A stretch of DNA of 64,000 nt, from positions 1 to 64,000 of the forward strand of contig CANSAE010000008.1 of NCBI GenBank assembly GCA_947644595.1. Reading direction: 5' to 3'. Position 1 is the first letter of the stretch. Each line of letters begins with the position of its first letter. The stretch is from an uncultured Clostridia bacterium. GTDB taxonomy: Bacteria > Bacillota > Clostridia > Oscillospirales > Oscillospiraceae. The notes under the pieces were generated by a model. It was not told where the DNA came from. It saw nothing but the letters and a program-made list of their open reading frames with translations, and did no database searches. The position numbers were made by a program, and so were the translations under genes. Positions 61,169-64,000 of the stretch are shown here, in pieces.

Positions 61169-61185
61169 TTCGTTCTACGCAAAAC

Positions 61186-61221
61186 TACAAAAAAGGCCCC
61201 GAGCATTTCGGGGTCTTTTTT
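61186..61221 (+). terminator. terminator of SDR 3
   Basis: AAAAAAGGCCCCGA-GCAT-TTCGGGGTCTTTTTTC. Confidence 0.92.
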
Positions 61222-61460
61222 CTGTTGTTTTTTCGATTTTTGTGGGATTCCTCAAGGCTTGTCTGTACAAATCCTACAAATTCTTTCTGTACATTTCTGG
61301 AAATGGAACACTTGACTTGCACTTGTCAAAAGGTTATCATATAAAATAGAAAACATGGGCAATGCTATGCCGATTGTCCGGTTTTTCGTGCTTTTGTAAC
61401 GAACTGACGGTCGTGTGACTGTCTGGAGAGTTAAACACATTTTGAAAGGAAGTTTTTGCA
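61222..61460 (+). promoter_or_regulatory. promoter and leader of CoA transferase 1
   Basis: TTGACT (61312-61317), 17 bases, TATCAT (61335-61340). TTGAC and GTCAA (61324-61328) form an inverted pair TTGAC-N7-GTCAA over the spacer that could be an operator. The ~110-base leader to the ATG has GAAAGGAAG as ribosome site. Confidence 0.82.
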
Positions 61461-62813
61461 ATGACTGTTGTCAACAACGTACTGCACCAGGATTTCGCCG
61501 CTTATCCCAAGTTTGGCGTCCTCCAGGGTGTCAAGGTCTTCGTGACCGGCACCAATATCGCCGGCCCCTTCGCCGCCTGCCTGATGGCGGAAATGGGCGC
61601 ACAGGTCGTGCAGGCTGAGATGCCCAAAATCCCCTGCCAGACCCGTGGTACCTACTCCTGGGCGCAGAACCATCGTAACTGCTATGCCATCACGCTGAAC
61701 GCTGCTACCGCCCGCGGCAAGGAACTGTTCCTGAAGGGCATTGAGTGGGCCGACATTTGGATCGAGGCCGGTCGTCCCGGCGGCTACGAGAAGCGCGGTC
61801 TGTCCGACGAAGTGTGCTGGGAGCACAACAAGAAGCTCTCCATCGTGCACGTTTCCGGCTACGGTCAGTTCGGCCCCTATAAGGACAAGGCTTCCTACGA
61901 CGTGTCCGGTCAGGCCATGGGCGGCTACATGTACATGAACGGCGTGTCCCCCACCTCCGGCCCCCTGAAGGTCAACCCCTATCTGTCCGACTATGTCACC
62001 GCTTACAACACCTGCATCGTGGCTCTGGCCGGTTACATCCATGCCAAGAACTTCGGCGAAGGCGATTCCTGCGACGTGGCGCAGTACGACAACATGTTCC
62101 GTCTGATGGATAACTTCCCTGCAAAGTGGTTCAACAAGGGCGGCATCCCCGGCCCCGGCGAGCCCGTTCCCGAGCGTACTGGCAACAAGGCCGATATGGC
62201 TTGCTGCTTCTCCTTCTACGACACCAAGGACGGTTCCGCCATCTTCGTCGGCATGACCGGCGTCGGCCCCGTAGAGCGCGGCTATCCCATTATCGGCATG
62301 CCCGCTCCCTCCGCTGAGGAAGGCGCTGAAATTCCCATCGGCTGCACCGGCCTGCCTCTGTTTGACCCCCGCGGCGCCAAGGCTGAGAAGCTCATGGAAG
62401 AGTTCTGCGCCGCCCGCACCGCTGCCGAGCTGGAGAAGATCTTCGACGAGGCCGGCATCCCCAACCAGAGAGCTTACGGCCCCGCCGATATCCTCGCCGA
62501 TCCTCAGTTCGAGGCCCGCGAGAACATCGTGGAGTGGGAAGACACCGTGTACGGCCCCATGAAGGGCATCGGTATCACCAACCGCTTCACCAAGAACCCC
62601 TCCAAGATCGTCGCTTCCGCTCCCTGCCTGGGTGAGCACAACCGCGAGATCTTCAAGCTGTGGGGCTTCTCCGATGCTGATATCGACGATATGTATGCCA
62701 AGGGTGAGGTCGCTACCTGGGATGCAGCTACCACCGCAAAGGTCAAGCTGCTCAAGGAGTGGGGCTTCTTCTGGGATCCCGAGCGTCAGGCAAAGCGCAT
62801 CGGTCTGGAGTAA
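61461..62813 (+). CDS. type III CoA transferase, BaiF/CaiB family (copy 1)
   Basis: 450 residues. Family III CoA transferase: FGVLQGVKVFVTGTNIAGPFAACLMAEMGAQV at the N-terminus, SIVHVSGYGQFGPYKDKASYD (129-147), and catalytic Asp205 in GDSCDVAQYD. Then RTGNKADMACCFSFYDTKDG and the C-terminal NRFTKNPSKIVASAPCLGEHN. It moves CoA from an end product to a new acid substrate, saving ATP; BaiF does so between bile acids. Strongly expressed-type codons. Slightly longer than BaiF (about 426) owing to both ends. Confidence 0.88.
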   Translation: MTVVNNVLHQDFAAYPKFGVLQGVKVFVTGTNIAGPFAACLMAEMGAQVVQAEMPKIPCQTRGTYSWAQNHRNCYAITLNAATARGKELFLKGIEWADIWIEAGRPGGYEKRGLSDEVCWEHNKKLSIVHVSGYGQFGPYKDKASYDVSGQAMGGYMYMNGVSPTSGPLKVNPYLSDYVTAYNTCIVALAGYIHAKNFGEGDSCDVAQYDNMFRLMDNFPAKWFNKGGIPGPGEPVPERTGNKADMACCFSFYDTKDGSAIFVGMTGVGPVERGYPIIGMPAPSAEEGAEIPIGCTGLPLFDPRGAKAEKLMEEFCAARTAAELEKIFDEAGIPNQRAYGPADILADPQFEARENIVEWEDTVYGPMKGIGITNRFTKNPSKIVASAPCLGEHNREIFKLWGFSDADIDDMYAKGEVATWDAATTAKVKLLKEWGFFWDPERQAKRIGLE

Positions 62814-62841
62814 TTCCAAAACCGAAAAACAGTCGAGACAA

Positions 62842-62878
62842 AGGTGCTGTGGAGTATTCCACAGCACCTTTTTTCATG
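62842..62878 (+). terminator. terminator of CoA transferase 1
   Basis: AAAGGTGCTGTGGA-GTAT-TCCACAGCACCTTTTTTC. Confidence 0.93.
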
Positions 62879-62931
62879 AATCTGTCATACGGAATGTACA
62901 TTTTTTGTGAAGTATTTTCTTCCTGTTTTGT

Positions 62932-62960
62932 TTGCTTTTTCCATAAAAATAATTTATCAT
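62932..62960 (+). promoter_or_regulatory. promoter of CoA transferase 2
   Basis: TTGCTT (62932-62937), 17 bases, TATCAT (62955-62960): same -10 and spacing as the three promoters upstream, with a weaker -35. Confidence 0.75.
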
Positions 62961-63034
62961 ATCATTAGGAGAGTTTGGGGCAACGTTTCAACGTTTTACA
63001 AAGATCCCTCCAAAAAACTGAAAGGAAGTAACAC

Positions 63035-64000
63035 ATGAAAGTATTTCACAACGCTCTGAGCCAAAGATTTACGGAATATCCTCAGTTTGGCGTCCTGCGG
63101 GGTGTCAAGGTCTTTTTGACCGCCACCAATATCGCCGCACCCTTCGCCGGTTCTCTGATGGCCGAGATGGGCGCACAGGTCCTGCGCGTGGAAGCACCCA
63201 ATATCGCCTGCACCTCCCGCGGCACTACAATGTGCGCGCAGCAGCACCGCAATGAATACTCCATTACCCTGAACACCGCTACCAAACGCGGGCAGGAGTT
63301 ATTTATGAAAGGCATCGAGTGGGCCGACATCTGGATTGAGGCCAGCCGCCCAGGCTCCTACGACAAGCGCGGTCTGACAGACGAGGCTTGCTGGGCAGTC
63401 AATCCCAAGCTGGCAATCGTCCATGTTTCCGGCTATGGCCAGTTTGGCCCCTATAAGGATAAAGCCTCTTATGATGTGTCCGGTCAGGCTATGGGCGGCT
63501 ATATGTACGTCAACGGCATGTCCCCTACCTCCAGCCCCATGAAAGTCAATCCCTCCCTGTCCGACTACATGACCGCTTACAACGCCTGCATCTGCGCTCT
63601 TGCCGGCCATATCCACGCGCTGAAATGGGGCGAGGGTGACTCCTGCGACATTGCCCAGTATGAGCATATGTTCAAGCTGCTGGAAAACTACCCCTCCGTG
63701 TGGTTCAATAAGGGGTATCCCAAAGCCGGCGAGCCTGTACCTTACCGTACCGGCAATAAGCATGATGTGTCCGCCTGCTTCTCCTTCTATGACACCAAGG
63801 ATGGTTCCGCCATCTTCGTCGGCATGGTCGGCCAGGGTCCCACCGCCCGCGGTTTCCCGATGATCGGTATGCCCGCCCCTGGCAGTGATGAAAAAGTTCC
63901 CGGCTGCCCCGAAGGCGCCGACACCGTCGATGGTAAGTGCACCGGATACCCCTTGTTCGATCCCCGCGGTGCGAGAGCGGATGCCCTGCTGGAGAAATTC
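63035..64000 (+). CDS. type III CoA transferase, BaiF/CaiB family (copy 2, partial)
   Basis: 322 codons from ATG 63035 (GAAAGGAAG upstream) to the window edge, still open. Aligns without gaps to copy 1 over the first ~210 residues: FGVLRGVKVFLTATNIAAPFAGSLMAEMGAQV, VSGYGQFGPYKDKASYDVSGQAMGGYMYVNG, and the catalytic Asp205 in GDSCDIAQYE. After ~245 the two differ more (PGSDEKVPGCPEGADTVDG insert). A recent paralogue, possibly for a different donor or acceptor acid, comparable to the BaiF/BaiK pair. Confidence 0.88.
   Translation, partial: MKVFHNALSQRFTEYPQFGVLRGVKVFLTATNIAAPFAGSLMAEMGAQVLRVEAPNIACTSRGTTMCAQQHRNEYSITLNTATKRGQELFMKGIEWADIWIEASRPGSYDKRGLTDEACWAVNPKLAIVHVSGYGQFGPYKDKASYDVSGQAMGGYMYVNGMSPTSSPMKVNPSLSDYMTAYNACICALAGHIHALKWGEGDSCDIAQYEHMFKLLENYPSVWFNKGYPKAGEPVPYRTGNKHDVSACFSFYDTKDGSAIFVGMVGQGPTARGFPMIGMPAPGSDEKVPGCPEGADTVDGKCTGYPLFDPRGARADALLEKF

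Overview
The window looks like part of the chromosome of an anaerobic, spore-forming Gram-positive bacterium of the class Clostridia, most likely an Oscillospiraceae-type gut organism. The grounds are the spoIIAA-spoIIAB-sigF sporulation operon, a valine T-box in front of valS, RNase Y, long-form HPF, MurT/GatD, a single-chain glycyl-tRNA synthetase, sigma-A promoters of the TTGACA-N17-TATAAT type, and high-GC coding. The lineage is inferred from gene content only.

Layout. (1) Positions 1-19147, all on the minus strand, are a tailed prophage of HK97/siphovirus type, cut by the left window edge. Read in the direction of transcription it runs from a small HTH protein and many small accessory genes (cell-wall hydrolase, Lar-like zinc proteins, a broken Dam methylase, a MazG-like enzyme) through an HUH Rep protein, a second DNA methylase and a VRR-NUC nuclease to HNH, terminases, portal, protease, capsid, connectors, tail tube, tail chaperones (with a canonical -1 slippery site) and the tape measure protein, which carries a perfect 366-bp in-frame tandem duplication. 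No integrase is visible. (2) 19264-19436 is tRNA-Leu(CAA) with its own promoter and terminator. (3) 19676-24098 holds an S4-domain YlmH protein, glycerol-1-phosphate dehydrogenase, glycerol kinase interrupted in frame by a palindromic repeat array, and a HAD phosphatase. (4) 24115-54312 is mostly housekeeping: transporters, PcrA, sporulation sigma-F operon, valS with T-box, thioredoxin and an unusual thioredoxin reductase, rny, prmA, hpf, a leucine-rich-repeat membrane protein, glyQS, an LTA-synthase-like protein, nadE, coaX, a CAT-like protein, gatD-murT and an XRE regulator. The gaps carry tandem repeats and palindromes.

(5) 54762-64000 (right edge) is the most interesting part: a bile-acid-inducible (bai)-like catabolic cluster. 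It has a BaiB-like acid:CoA ligase, an AraC regulator with two HTH domains, a sensor-only cupin protein, three BaiA-like short-chain dehydrogenases and two BaiF/CaiB-type CoA transferases (the second cut by the edge). The last four genes are separate transcription units, each with its own terminator (not visible for the last) and each preceded by a promoter with the same -10 (TATCAT) and the same 17-bp spacer. The natural reading is an inducible pathway in which an acid, possibly a bile acid or another steroid or ring acid, is loaded on CoA, oxidised or reduced at a hydroxyl or keto group, and the CoA is recycled by type III CoA transferases. The flavin reductases and dehydratase expected of a true 7-alpha-dehydroxylation operon are not in the window, so the substrate is open.
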